Source of the DNA: DATCLA01 sp036564195
GTDB taxonomy: Bacteria > Bacillota > UBA4882 > UBA8346
Length of the DNA: 15,867 bases
NCBI GenBank assembly: GCA_036564195.1
Contig: DATCLA010000017.1
Span: 1-15,867 of the forward strand
Reading direction: 5' to 3'
In this document: positions 6,330 to 13,979 of the stretch, piece by piece
Numbering within the stretch: the first letter of the stretch is position 1
Layout of the letters: every line of letters starts with the position of its first letter
The notes under the pieces: model-generated
The model's input: only the letters and a program-made list of their open reading frames with translations
The model's database searches: none
Told to the model about the DNA's origin: nothing
Translations under genes and position numbers: made by a program

Positions 6330-6830
6330 TTGAAAAAAGAGCGAATTGAAGATATTGTGATTCGGCTGGGTACACCGGTTGCCCAGGCGCTAAACCTGGA
6401 ACTGGTGGATGTAGAATACAAAAAAGAGGGCGCAAACTGGGTACTGCGCTGCTTTATCGATTGTGAAACTGGAGTCGGAATTGAAGAATGTCAGCGTTAT
6501 AGCGAGGCCCTTGAAAAGGTACTTGACACGGAAGATCCGATTCCCGGAAGTTACTTATTGGAGGTTTCTTCGCCCGGCCTGGAACGGCCTTTAAAGAAGG
6601 AGCAGGATTATATCAGATTTGCCGGCAACCAGGTTGAGATAAAACTTCATAAAGCGCTGAACAATCAGAAGAAGTACCGGGGAGAATTATTGGGACTTGA
6701 TGAGTTAAAGACCACTGTCAGACTGAATACGGGTAATCAGGTTATGGCGATACCGCTACCCGAAATTGCCAAAGCTAATTTAATTGCGGATTTTTCAAGC
6801 GGTACAGAAAGGGGTAAAAAAGGTAAATGA
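6330..6830 (+). CDS. rimP: Ribosome maturation factor RimP
   Basis: I place the start at TTG 6330, because AGGAGGT (6314-6320) sits nine bases before it. Starting earlier, at 6273, would translate through the leader hairpin and that binding site. The resulting 166 residues match RimP in length. The N-terminal domain reads LELVDVEYKKEG, then the hallmark GVGIEECQRYSEALEKVLD and GSYLLEVSSPGLERPL (about 74-88), followed by the SH3-like C-terminal domain. RimP binds free 30S subunits and is needed for their maturation, helping assembly around S12 and S19. The gene heads the operon and overlaps nusA by four bases (ATGA). The last residues are lysine-rich. Confidence 0.95.
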   Translation: MKKERIEDIVIRLGTPVAQALNLELVDVEYKKEGANWVLRCFIDCETGVGIEECQRYSEALEKVLDTEDPIPGSYLLEVSSPGLERPLKKEQDYIRFAGNQVEIKLHKALNNQKKYRGELLGLDELKTTVRLNTGNQVMAIPLPEIAKANLIADFSSGTERGKKGK

Positions 6831-8449
6831 ACCACGAGTTTATGGACGCGCTGGAACAGGTAGAAAAAGAGAAGGGGATCAGCAAGGATATTTTACTGGA
6901 TGCAATTGAAACCGCGTTAGCTTCTGCCTATAAGCGGGATCAAAAAGCAGCCCAGAGTATTGAAGTCAGGATCGATCCTGATAACGGGGAATTTCATGTT
7001 TATACCCATAAGACTGTCGTTGAAGCGGTAGAGGATGAGAAGAATGAAATTGCCCTTGAAGATGCCCAAAAGATTAACCCCATCTATGAACTGGGCGATC
7101 TGGTTGAATTTGAGATCTTTCCGAAAGAATTTGGCCGGATTGCGGCTCAAACTGCTAAACAGGTTGTAGTCCAACGGATTAGAGAGGCGGAACGCAGTAT
7201 CATCTATGAGGAATTTGCCAACCGGGTCGGGGATTTAATTACCGGGATTGTCCAACGGTTTGAACAGCGTAATATCTTTGTGGATTTGGGCAGACTGGAA
7301 GGGATTTTACCTGCTAATGAGCAGATGCCGAACGAACGTTATGAACAGGGGACCCGGTTAAAGACCTATATTGTGGAAGTGAAAAAAACCACTAAGGGGC
7401 CACAGGTATTACTGTCGCGGGCCCGTACCGGCTTGTTGAAACGCCTCTTGGAACTGGAAGTACCGGAGATTCAGGATGGCTTGGTGGAGATTCGGGCGAT
7501 CGCCCGCGAACCAGGCAACCGTTCTAAAGTTGCCGTCTATAGCCGTGATCCTCAGATCGATCCGGTGGGTTCCTGTGTGGGGGCGCGCGGCATCCGGATT
7601 CAAATGATTGTCAGGGAACTGAAAGGGGAGAAGATTGATGTGATCCCCTGGAGCGCCGATCCGATCGAGTTTATCATCAGTGCCTTAAGCCCGGCCAAAG
7701 TAAGTGAAGTTAAAATTTTGCCTTCTAAGAAAACAGCCATTGTGATTGTCCCGGACTTCCAATTGTCACTGGCCATCGGCAAAGAAGGTCAAAATGCCCG
7801 TCTGGCAGCGAAGCTGACCGGATGGAAGATTGATATTAAAAGCCAATCCCAAGCCGAGGAATGCCGGGATAAGATTGACGAGTTAGTCCGTAATGAGATT
7901 GGCTTTAAGACGGTAGAACCGGTTGAAGAGATCGTCCCCGGCGCTTCGGAAGAACCGGAGCAACCGGAGGAAGCAGCTGAAGAAGCAGCTTTAGAAGGGG
8001 AAGCTTTGATTCCGGAGCCGGAATCGGAAGAATTTGAGGAAGCCCCAGCCGCATCCGAATCCGAGGCTGAGCAGCCGACGGTCGAAACCAGCGAAACGGA
8101 ACCTGAACCGGAAAAAGCTTTCGAACCTGAACCGCACCTGGAGATCGACGATGAGGATGAGGAAGGAATCGCTCTGAAAAAGAAGATTAAAAAGTCTAAA
8201 CCTTCACCTAAACACCTTGCCCGCATTGAATATGATGATGAGCCGCTTTCTGATGACGACAACTATTTCTTTGCTGATGTACTGAAGAAACGAGAAGCTT
8301 CCCAAGGTGAATCCGAAACCATACCAGAAACATATCGGGCAACTTTAAAAGAGGCTAATGAGTCGAACAGCGGTTTTACTATCGGGCAATTGCTGGCAGA
8401 AGAATTAGCTAAGAAAACCAAGCAACAGAGGAAGAAATCTAAAAGCTAA
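6827..8449 (+). CDS. nusA: Transcription termination/antitermination protein NusA with long acidic C-terminal tail
   Basis: NusA binds RNA polymerase and the nascent RNA and controls pausing, termination and antitermination. The 540 residues comprise the N-terminal RNAP-binding domain (about 1-125), an S1 domain (about 135-200, with LITGIVQRFEQRNIFVDLG), KH1 with DPVGSCVGARG (245-255) and KH2 with LAIGKEGQNARLAAKLTGW (315-333). The core ends near 360, typical of Bacillota NusA. The remaining ~180 residues are unusual. Residues 363-448 are dominated by Glu, Pro, Ala and Ser, then comes a basic cluster (KKKIKKSK, 451-458), a second acidic patch (DDEPLSDDD, 470-478) and a lysine-rich end. No AR repeats like those of enteric NusA are seen. 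Start is ATG in an ATGA overlap with rimP. Confidence 0.96.
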   Translation: MNHEFMDALEQVEKEKGISKDILLDAIETALASAYKRDQKAAQSIEVRIDPDNGEFHVYTHKTVVEAVEDEKNEIALEDAQKINPIYELGDLVEFEIFPKEFGRIAAQTAKQVVVQRIREAERSIIYEEFANRVGDLITGIVQRFEQRNIFVDLGRLEGILPANEQMPNERYEQGTRLKTYIVEVKKTTKGPQVLLSRARTGLLKRLLELEVPEIQDGLVEIRAIAREPGNRSKVAVYSRDPQIDPVGSCVGARGIRIQMIVRELKGEKIDVIPWSADPIEFIISALSPAKVSEVKILPSKKTAIVIVPDFQLSLAIGKEGQNARLAAKLTGWKIDIKSQSQAEECRDKIDELVRNEIGFKTVEPVEEIVPGASEEPEQPEEAAEEAALEGEALIPEPESEEFEEAPAASESEAEQPTVETSETEPEPEKAFEPEPHLEIDDEDEEGIALKKKIKKSKPSPKHLARIEYDDEPLSDDDNYFFADVLKKREASQGESETIPETYRATLKEANESNSGFTIGQLLAEELAKKTKQQRKKSKS

Positions 8450-8462
8450 GGAAGGGGTTAAG

Positions 8463-8735
8463 ATGAAAGTTAAGAAAATTCCCCAACGAACTTGCACGGG
8501 GTGTAAAACAGTTCGTCCTAAAAAAGAATTAGTAAGGATTGTTCGAACTCCCGATGGTGATGTGTTGGTTGATCCAACCGGTAAAAAATCCGGCCGAGGC
8601 GCCTATATTTGTCCCAATCCAGACTGCTTGGAACTGGCTTTTAAAAAGGCGGTTTTAGATCAAGCCCTGGAAACTACGATTTCAGCTGCAGACAAAGAAC
8701 GCCTGGGTCAGGAGATCTTAAAGTTAATCAAATGA
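8463..8735 (+). CDS. rnpM: RNase P modulator RnpM (YlxR family)
   Basis: This 90-residue YlxR-family protein has the conserved RTCTGCKTVRPKKELVRIVR motif (about 9-28) and the GRGAYICPNPDC motif (about 44-55), with CxxC and CxxxxC pairs. YlxR of Bacillus subtilis has been described as an RNase P modulator that binds the RNase P RNA. It is basic, as expected for an RNA-binding protein. It sits 13 bases after nusA with AGGAAGGGG as the ribosome binding site, in the standard nusA-ylxR-ylxQ-infB order. Its stop overlaps the ylxQ start by four bases (ATGA). Confidence 0.93.
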   Translation: MKVKKIPQRTCTGCKTVRPKKELVRIVRTPDGDVLVDPTGKKSGRGAYICPNPDCLELAFKKAVLDQALETTISAADKERLGQEILKLIK

Positions 8736-9055
8736 AAAATGCGGCCAAATTACAAGCTTTATTGGGATTTGCAGCGAAATCCGGCAATTTGGCGGCCGGT
8801 ACCGCTTCGGTAGAACGGGCAATTAAAAAGCGCCAGGCGTATCTGGTTATTTGTGCCGCGGATCTTTCACCGAAGACTATTAAGAATATGCAGTATTTAT
8901 GTGAGTTAAACAAAGTGAAGTTTTATTCTTATGGGACTAGAAGCGAATTAGGGAAGTGGATCGGAATGCCGGAGCGGGGGATTATCGGGATTACCTCCCG
9001 TCAGTTTGCTGCGGCAGTGCACGGATTATTTATTGATAGGGGTGAATTGCCATAA
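8732..9055 (+). CDS. ylxQ: L7Ae-family RNA-binding protein YlxQ
   Basis: The 107-residue protein belongs to the L7Ae/L30e/S12e group. It has the early LLGFAAKSGNLAAGTASVERAI segment (about 10-31), the central LVICAADLSPKTIKNMQYLC segment (about 38-57) and the RGIIGITSRQFAAAV C-terminal strand and helix (about 82-96). The family binds kink-turn RNA. The exact target of the nusA-operon member is not settled. Translation starts in the ATGA overlap with rnpM and has no well-spaced binding site of its own, so coupling is likely. Its TAA stop lies inside the ATAA junction with infB, where a TGA within ATGA would be expected by analogy with its neighbours. Confidence 0.92.
   Translation: MKNAAKLQALLGFAAKSGNLAAGTASVERAIKKRQAYLVICAADLSPKTIKNMQYLCELNKVKFYSYGTRSELGKWIGMPERGIIGITSRQFAAAVHGLFIDRGELP
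9038..9054 (+). promoter_or_regulatory. Ribosome binding site and apparent AUA start of infB
   Basis: AGGGGTGA (9038-9045) matches the anti-Shine-Dalgarno end and is followed six bases later by ATA (9052-9054). The codons after ATA encode NKVRVHELSKELG, the canonical IF-2 N-terminus that normally follows a start Met. An in-frame TGA at 9043-9045 blocks any earlier start other than ATT at 9046. Confidence 0.6.
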
Positions 9056-11679
9056 ATAAAGTACGCGTTCATGAGTTAAGTAAAGAATTGGGAATTCAGA
9101 TTAAAGAATTATTAAGTTACCTCAACAAGTTAGGGGCCAATGTCCGTAATCATATGAGCACAATTGAAGACAAATATGTAGAGCAGGCAAGGCGGGATTT
9201 TGCGGCTAATCCTAGTAGCCCTGCGGCTAAAACTGAGACACCGGCTCCGCTAGGAACACCCGTAACCACCCATAGAGTGACGGGTCAGGAAGAAGACAAA
9301 CCACAGGTCCAAAAGCCAGTGGTAACTGCCGGCGGATTACGACCGTCAGCGACTCGGCAACCAGATAAAACCCAGGTTCAACCAGAAAAAACCACATCAG
9401 CAGTTCAGCAGCGGAAAGTTACTTCAAAAACAGCGGCTCCGCCGCAAATCAGTAATCATCCGAATAAGCCCCAATCGCAACAGCAACCGCGCCCTAAGCC
9501 TCAGACTAAACAGACGAATCAACCGGAATCGTCCAATCGAGGAGCTAACCATTCTCGGTCCACCGAGTCCAAGACGCTTAACCAGCGTGCGGCTACTGCA
9601 GCAGCGAAGCAGGAAACGTCCGGAACTGCGGCGGCAGATCATAACCGTAACAAAGCGCAACACGGGACCTCAGCTAAGTCGCAACAGCAAAACGGCCATA
9701 AAGAGCAGCGGCAGGCAAGTAACCGGGGTGCCAAATCACAGCCAACGGCACAAAAATCCCGTTCACAATCTCATAATAATCAGACTCAGCCGCACTCCGG
9801 AGCGCAACGTGGCGACGGTAACCGCAACAAAGCACAGTCTAAGTTAAATCAAAAGGATAGTAATGGACGACCGCAAAGTCCGACCCGTCCGGCAGCATTG
9901 CAAAAACCCAAGGGACCATCGACCAACGTAAAATCGGTTGAGCTTCCGGAACGTATGACTGTTAAGGACTTTGCCCAGCTGCTGGAATTGGCAGCCGCTG
10001 ATATCATTAAGAAATTAATGGGATTAGGGGTAATGGCAACGATCAATCAGGAGATTGATTTGGATACCATGATTTTAATTGCCGATGAATTTGGGGTCGA
10101 AGCTACCGCAGCTCCCACAGAAGAAGAAAAACTCCAGGTAGAAGAGGAAGAAGATGATCCGGCTTCCTTAGTTAAACGATCTCCGGTAGTAACGATCATG
10201 GGCCACGTTGACCACGGCAAAACCTCGCTTTTGGATGTGATTCGGAAAACTAACGTGACCGCCCATGAAGCAGGGGGAATCACTCAACATATCGGCGCTT
10301 ATCAAGTGGAGATTAAAGACAGGAAGATCACTTTTTTGGATACTCCCGGCCATGAAGCGTTTACTGCGATGCGGGCCCGGGGAGCTCAGGTTACCGATAT
10401 CGCTGTCCTGGTTGTGGCAGCGGATGACGGAGTGATGCCGCAAACTGTAGAAGCCATTAATCACGCTAAAGACGCTAATATTCCCATCATTGTGGCTGTC
10501 AACAAAATCGATAAACCCAATGCCAATGTTGAGCGGGTTAAACAGCAATTAACCGAATATGGTTTAATAGCCGAAGAATGGGGCGGTGACACGATTTTTG
10601 TCCCGGTCTCCGCCAAACAACGGATCGGGATTGAAAACTTGTTGGAAATGATCCTGTTAGTAGCGGATATGAAAGAACTGAAGGCCAATCCCAACCGGGC
10701 TGCGAAAGGGACGATTATCGAAGCTGAGCTCGACCGGGGCCGGGGTCCGGTAGCCACGGTTTTAGTTCAAAACGGGACTTTGGAAATGGGTGATTCGATC
10801 GTTGCCGGAACTGCTTTTGGTAAAGTTCGGGCTTTGATTAACGATAAAGGAAAACGGGTCAAGAAAGCCGGGCCCTCAACGCCTGTGTCAGTAATCGGCT
10901 TTGATGAACTACCCCAGGCCGGCGATACTTTAAACGTCATCTCCGAAGAACGGATGGCGCGGCAACTAGCAGACCGCCGTATGCAGTTTAAACGAGAAAC
11001 CGAATTGTTACAAAACCAAAAAATTACCCTAAATGATCTGTTTAACCGGATTAAAGAGGGCACCGTTAAAGAGTTGAAGTTAATTGTTAAAGCGGATGTC
11101 CAAGGATCGGTGGAAGCGATCTGCCAGTCACTGGAGCGGCTTTCCAACGATGAGGTTAAGGTCAAGGTAATTCATGGCGGAGTAGGCGCTATCGGCGAAG
11201 GCGACGTCACTTTTGCTTCAGCAGCAAATGCCGTCATTATCGGGTTTAACGTCCGCCCTGACCAGAATGCTAAGCGGATAGCGGAAAAGGACAATGTTGA
11301 TATTCATCTTTACCGGGTGATCTATGATATTATTGAAGATGTCCAAAAAGCTATGGAAGGAATGTTGGAACCGGAGTTCAAAGAAGTCATTACCGGCCGG
11401 GTTGAAGTGCGGGTAGTCTACAAAGTTCCTAAAGTTGGCAATATTGCCGGCAGCTACGTACTTGAGGGGAAGATCAACCGGAACAGTGAAATTCGTTTAT
11501 TAAGGGATAATATAGTTATTCATGAAGGGAAAATAGAATCGTTAAAACGCTTTAAAGATGATGTTCGGGAAGTCACGGCCGGGTTTGAATGCGGGATTGG
11601 AATCGCTAATTTTAATGACATTAAGGAAGGCGATATTATTGAGGCCTTCGAAATGGAAGAGATTAAACGGACCGTATAA
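9052..11679 (+). CDS. infB: Translation initiation factor IF-2
   Basis: IF-2 is the GTPase that brings initiator fMet-tRNA to the 30S subunit and promotes 50S joining. From the ATA at 9052 the product is 875 residues. From the first conventional start, TTG 9088, it is 863. I prefer 9052 because it restores the conserved N-terminus and has a well-placed ribosome binding site, whereas 9088 has none. The order is an IF2_N domain (about 2-50), a ~240-residue linker rich in Gln, Asn, Ser, Lys and Pro, a second IF2_N domain (about 298-350), then the G domain. G motifs are GHVDHGKT (384-391), GGITQHIG, DTPGHEAF, NKID and SAK. The beta-barrel domains and the fMet-tRNA-binding C2 domain (YRVIYDIIEDVQKAMEGML onwards) are complete. 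The linker reuses short words (NRNKAQ twice, SNRGA twice). Confidence 0.95.
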   Translation: MNKVRVHELSKELGIQIKELLSYLNKLGANVRNHMSTIEDKYVEQARRDFAANPSSPAAKTETPAPLGTPVTTHRVTGQEEDKPQVQKPVVTAGGLRPSATRQPDKTQVQPEKTTSAVQQRKVTSKTAAPPQISNHPNKPQSQQQPRPKPQTKQTNQPESSNRGANHSRSTESKTLNQRAATAAAKQETSGTAAADHNRNKAQHGTSAKSQQQNGHKEQRQASNRGAKSQPTAQKSRSQSHNNQTQPHSGAQRGDGNRNKAQSKLNQKDSNGRPQSPTRPAALQKPKGPSTNVKSVELPERMTVKDFAQLLELAAADIIKKLMGLGVMATINQEIDLDTMILIADEFGVEATAAPTEEEKLQVEEEEDDPASLVKRSPVVTIMGHVDHGKTSLLDVIRKTNVTAHEAGGITQHIGAYQVEIKDRKITFLDTPGHEAFTAMRARGAQVTDIAVLVVAADDGVMPQTVEAINHAKDANIPIIVAVNKIDKPNANVERVKQQLTEYGLIAEEWGGDTIFVPVSAKQRIGIENLLEMILLVADMKELKANPNRAAKGTIIEAELDRGRGPVATVLVQNGTLEMGDSIVAGTAFGKVRALINDKGKRVKKAGPSTPVSVIGFDELPQAGDTLNVISEERMARQLADRRMQFKRETELLQNQKITLNDLFNRIKEGTVKELKLIVKADVQGSVEAICQSLERLSNDEVKVKVIHGGVGAIGEGDVTFASAANAVIIGFNVRPDQNAKRIAEKDNVDIHLYRVIYDIIEDVQKAMEGMLEPEFKEVITGRVEVRVVYKVPKVGNIAGSYVLEGKINRNSEIRLLRDNIVIHEGKIESLKRFKDDVREVTAGFECGIGIANFNDIKEGDIIEAFEMEEIKRTV

Positions 11680-11717
11680 AAAGCGCCACCCAAAGTTAGT
11701 ATGTGGAGGGACTATTC

Positions 11718-12080
11718 ATGGCAGAACACCGTATCGAGCGGTTAAGAGAATTAATCAAAGCGGAATTTGCACAAATGCTGCAGCGGGATTTGAAGGATCC
11801 TCGGATTGGTTTTGCAAGTGTTACGGATGTGGAAGTATCCAATGATTATAGCCATGTAAAGATTTTTGTCAGTATTCTGGGCGATGCGGCTGCCAAAGCA
11901 GCCACCATGGAAGGACTGGAGAGCGCGAAAGGATTTATCCGGACTGAGTTGGGGCAGAGGATCCGGTTGCGGCATACCCCGGAGATCCATTTAATCGCTG
12001 ACGAATCCATGGAGCGGGGTTCCCGGATTATGAAGTTACTTCACGAAGTAAATAAGAGTCAGCGAGGCGAACCTAAGTGA
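11718..12080 (+). CDS. rbfA: 30S ribosome-binding factor RbfA
   Basis: The 120-residue RbfA is a KH-fold factor that binds immature 30S near the 5' helix of 16S rRNA and supports late maturation and cold adaptation. I chose ATG 11718 over the in-frame GTG at 11703, since GGAGGG (11705-11710) is seven bases ahead of the ATG and overlaps the GTG region. Motifs are RIERLRELIKAEFAQML (5-21), KDPRIGFASVTDVEVSNDYS (26-45) and RLRHTPEIHLIADESMERG near residue 100. It lies 38 bases after infB and overlaps nrnA by four bases (GTGA). Confidence 0.96.
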   Translation: MAEHRIERLRELIKAEFAQMLQRDLKDPRIGFASVTDVEVSNDYSHVKIFVSILGDAAAKAATMEGLESAKGFIRTELGQRIRLRHTPEIHLIADESMERGSRIMKLLHEVNKSQRGEPK

Positions 12081-13063
12081 ATAGCCAGATTCAAGATTTT
12101 TTTGATCTAATCAGTAACTATCAGCGTTTCTTAATCAGTTGTCATGTCCATCCTGACGGTGATGCCATCGGTTCATTGCTGGCCTTGGGACTTTATCTCA
12201 AAGCCAGCGGCAAACAGGTGGAAATGGTCTGCTCGGATGGAGTACCGACGGTTTACCGGTTTTTGGAAGGTAGTTCCTTGATTAAAACTACCTTCAATCC
12301 CGGTAGTCAACCGGAAATTTTGATCTGTGTGGATTGTGCCGAAAAAGACCGGGCAGCCTTGCCGGCGGAAGTCTGGCAGATTCCCGGTTTGATCGTGGTG
12401 AATTTGGACCATCATATTACCAATACCGGTTTTGGTCAGCTTAACATCGTCGATTCGCAGGCGGCGGCGAGCGGAGAGTTGATCTTTCGGCTGTTGCAGC
12501 AAGGCGGGGCGATTAATCCGCAAATCGCTGTCGCTTTGTATACAGCGATCGCTACTGATACCGGGTTTTTTCGTTATGAAAGCACTTCGGCTTATACTTT
12601 GGAAACTGTGTCGGGACTGGTCAAAGACTATCAGGTTAACCCTGCCAAAATTGCGGAAAAGGTTCATGAACAAAAAAGTTACAATTCCCTTCGCTTACTG
12701 GGGGAACTTCTCTGTGGTCTGCAGGTGGGATTAGACGGAAAAGTGGCCTGGATTATGCTTGACCAAGCCTTGTTAAACCGCTACCCGGTTGAGAATGAAG
12801 AGACTGAAAGTTATGTCAATTATGCCCGATCCATTGATGGGGTGGAGATTGGAATTCTATTTAAGGAACTAAAGCCCAATGAGTTTAAAATCAGCTGGCG
12901 CTCCACTGAAGCAGTGGATGTCAGTAAACTGGCAGCCCACTTCGGGGGTGGCGGCCATGCCCGGGCGGCGGGGTGTAATATTAACGGTACCGCAGAGATG
13001 GTAGTCCGAACGGTTTTAGACTTTGTGGCTAGCTATTACCAGAAATGCTCCACGGACTGTTAA
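12077..13063 (+). CDS. nrnA: Bifunctional nanoRNase / pAp phosphatase NrnA (DHH-DHHA1)
   Basis: The 328-residue DHH-family phosphoesterase degrades very short RNAs and dephosphorylates 3'-phosphoadenosine 5'-phosphate. Metal-binding residues are visible: His23, His25, Asp27 and Asp29 in SCHVHPDGDAIGS, Asp86 in CVDCAEKD, Asp111-His112-His113 in LDHHITNTG, and Asp161 in ATDTGFFRY. The DHHA1 substrate-binding domain ends with GGGGHARAAGC (290-300). Length and architecture fit NrnA better than RecJ or GdpP, because no extra domains are attached. It starts at GTG, overlapping rbfA (GTGA), and its 3' end overlaps truB by 19 bases. Position between rbfA and truB is a typical Bacillota arrangement. 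Confidence 0.93.
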   Translation: MNSQIQDFFDLISNYQRFLISCHVHPDGDAIGSLLALGLYLKASGKQVEMVCSDGVPTVYRFLEGSSLIKTTFNPGSQPEILICVDCAEKDRAALPAEVWQIPGLIVVNLDHHITNTGFGQLNIVDSQAAASGELIFRLLQQGGAINPQIAVALYTAIATDTGFFRYESTSAYTLETVSGLVKDYQVNPAKIAEKVHEQKSYNSLRLLGELLCGLQVGLDGKVAWIMLDQALLNRYPVENEETESYVNYARSIDGVEIGILFKELKPNEFKISWRSTEAVDVSKLAAHFGGGGHARAAGCNINGTAEMVVRTVLDFVASYYQKCSTDC

Positions 13064-13965
13064 TTATTCACAAAGAACGGGGCAGCACTTCCCATCAGGT
13101 GATTGCCAGACTACGCAAGATTTTGAAGCAGAGCAGGATCGGCCATACCGGCACACTGGATCCGGAAGCTACCGGAGTCTTAGTGGTTGGGCTCGGTGAA
13201 GCAACCCGCTCTTTTCAATTTTTAGAAGAGCATACCAAAGAGTACCGCGCGCAAATTATTTTAGGGCAGGTTACTGATACTCAAGACGCTACCGGGAAAG
13301 TGCTGGAGGAAGCTCCCGAGATGCGAATCAGCCGGGAAGAGGTTGACCGGGCGGTCACTGCTTTTCTCGGCCCGGTGACCCAACTCCCGCCGATGTACTC
13401 TGCTGTGAAAGTGAAAGGACAAAAATTATATGAGCTGGCCCGCCAAGGACGGGAAATTGACCGTCGCAGCCGGACCGTAACGGTTTTTGAATGGAAAGTT
13501 TCTCATAATGGGTCTTCATATGGGTTCAAAGATAGTTTTTTCGCTACTATTACCTGTTCTAAAGGTACCTACATCCGGACTTTAGTCCACGATTTGGGAA
13601 AACGGTTGGGATGCGGGGCACACCTGGGCGAATTAGTCCGGACCCGTTCGGGTAATTTCAGCTTGGAGAATGCCTTAACCCTTTCTCAGGTGGAAAAAGC
13701 CTATCAAGCCGGCACCTTAACAGATCATCTGGTATCGCTGACCGCTGCCTTACCGCAACTTCCTACCCTACGTCCCGATGCCGGCGATCTGGCCAAGCTG
13801 GCCAATGGGGGAAAACTGTCCTATCAAAAGTACGAATTACCCGTCGGGCCGGACGGCCTGGCTAAAGCCTTGGACAGTAGTTTGCGTTTGGTAGCAATTT
13901 TAGAATTAAAAGACACCGGTGCACGGCGTTATTGGCAACCGGTTAAAGTGTTTCAATATCAATAG
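13045..13965 (+). CDS. truB: tRNA pseudouridine-55 synthase
   Basis: TruB converts U55 in the T-loop of tRNAs to pseudouridine. The 306-residue protein carries the catalytic Asp39 in GHTGTLDPEATGVL, the PPMYSAVKVKGQKLYELAR segment (about 114-132) and CSKGTYIRTLVHDLG (about 172-186), all family hallmarks. A C-terminal TruB/PUA-like extension covers roughly 245-306. The start ATG lies 19 bases inside the end of nrnA and has no good ribosome binding site ahead of it, so translation probably depends on ribosomes finishing nrnA. The next gene, ribF, begins 14 bases after the stop. Confidence 0.96.
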   Translation: MLHGLLIIHKERGSTSHQVIARLRKILKQSRIGHTGTLDPEATGVLVVGLGEATRSFQFLEEHTKEYRAQIILGQVTDTQDATGKVLEEAPEMRISREEVDRAVTAFLGPVTQLPPMYSAVKVKGQKLYELARQGREIDRRSRTVTVFEWKVSHNGSSYGFKDSFFATITCSKGTYIRTLVHDLGKRLGCGAHLGELVRTRSGNFSLENALTLSQVEKAYQAGTLTDHLVSLTAALPQLPTLRPDAGDLAKLANGGKLSYQKYELPVGPDGLAKALDSSLRLVAILELKDTGARRYWQPVKVFQYQ

Positions 13966-13979
13966 TCTGGTGAGCGAAC

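Noticed and set aside
7789..8262. 157-codon minus-strand open frame opposite the NusA tail
   Set aside because: It is rich in Ser because it is the complement of the repeated Glu/Asp codons of NusA. It has no family motifs and no ribosome binding site.
12173..12673. 166-codon minus-strand frame opposite nrnA
   Set aside because: It is a shadow of a fully conserved DHH-family gene, with no independent motifs.
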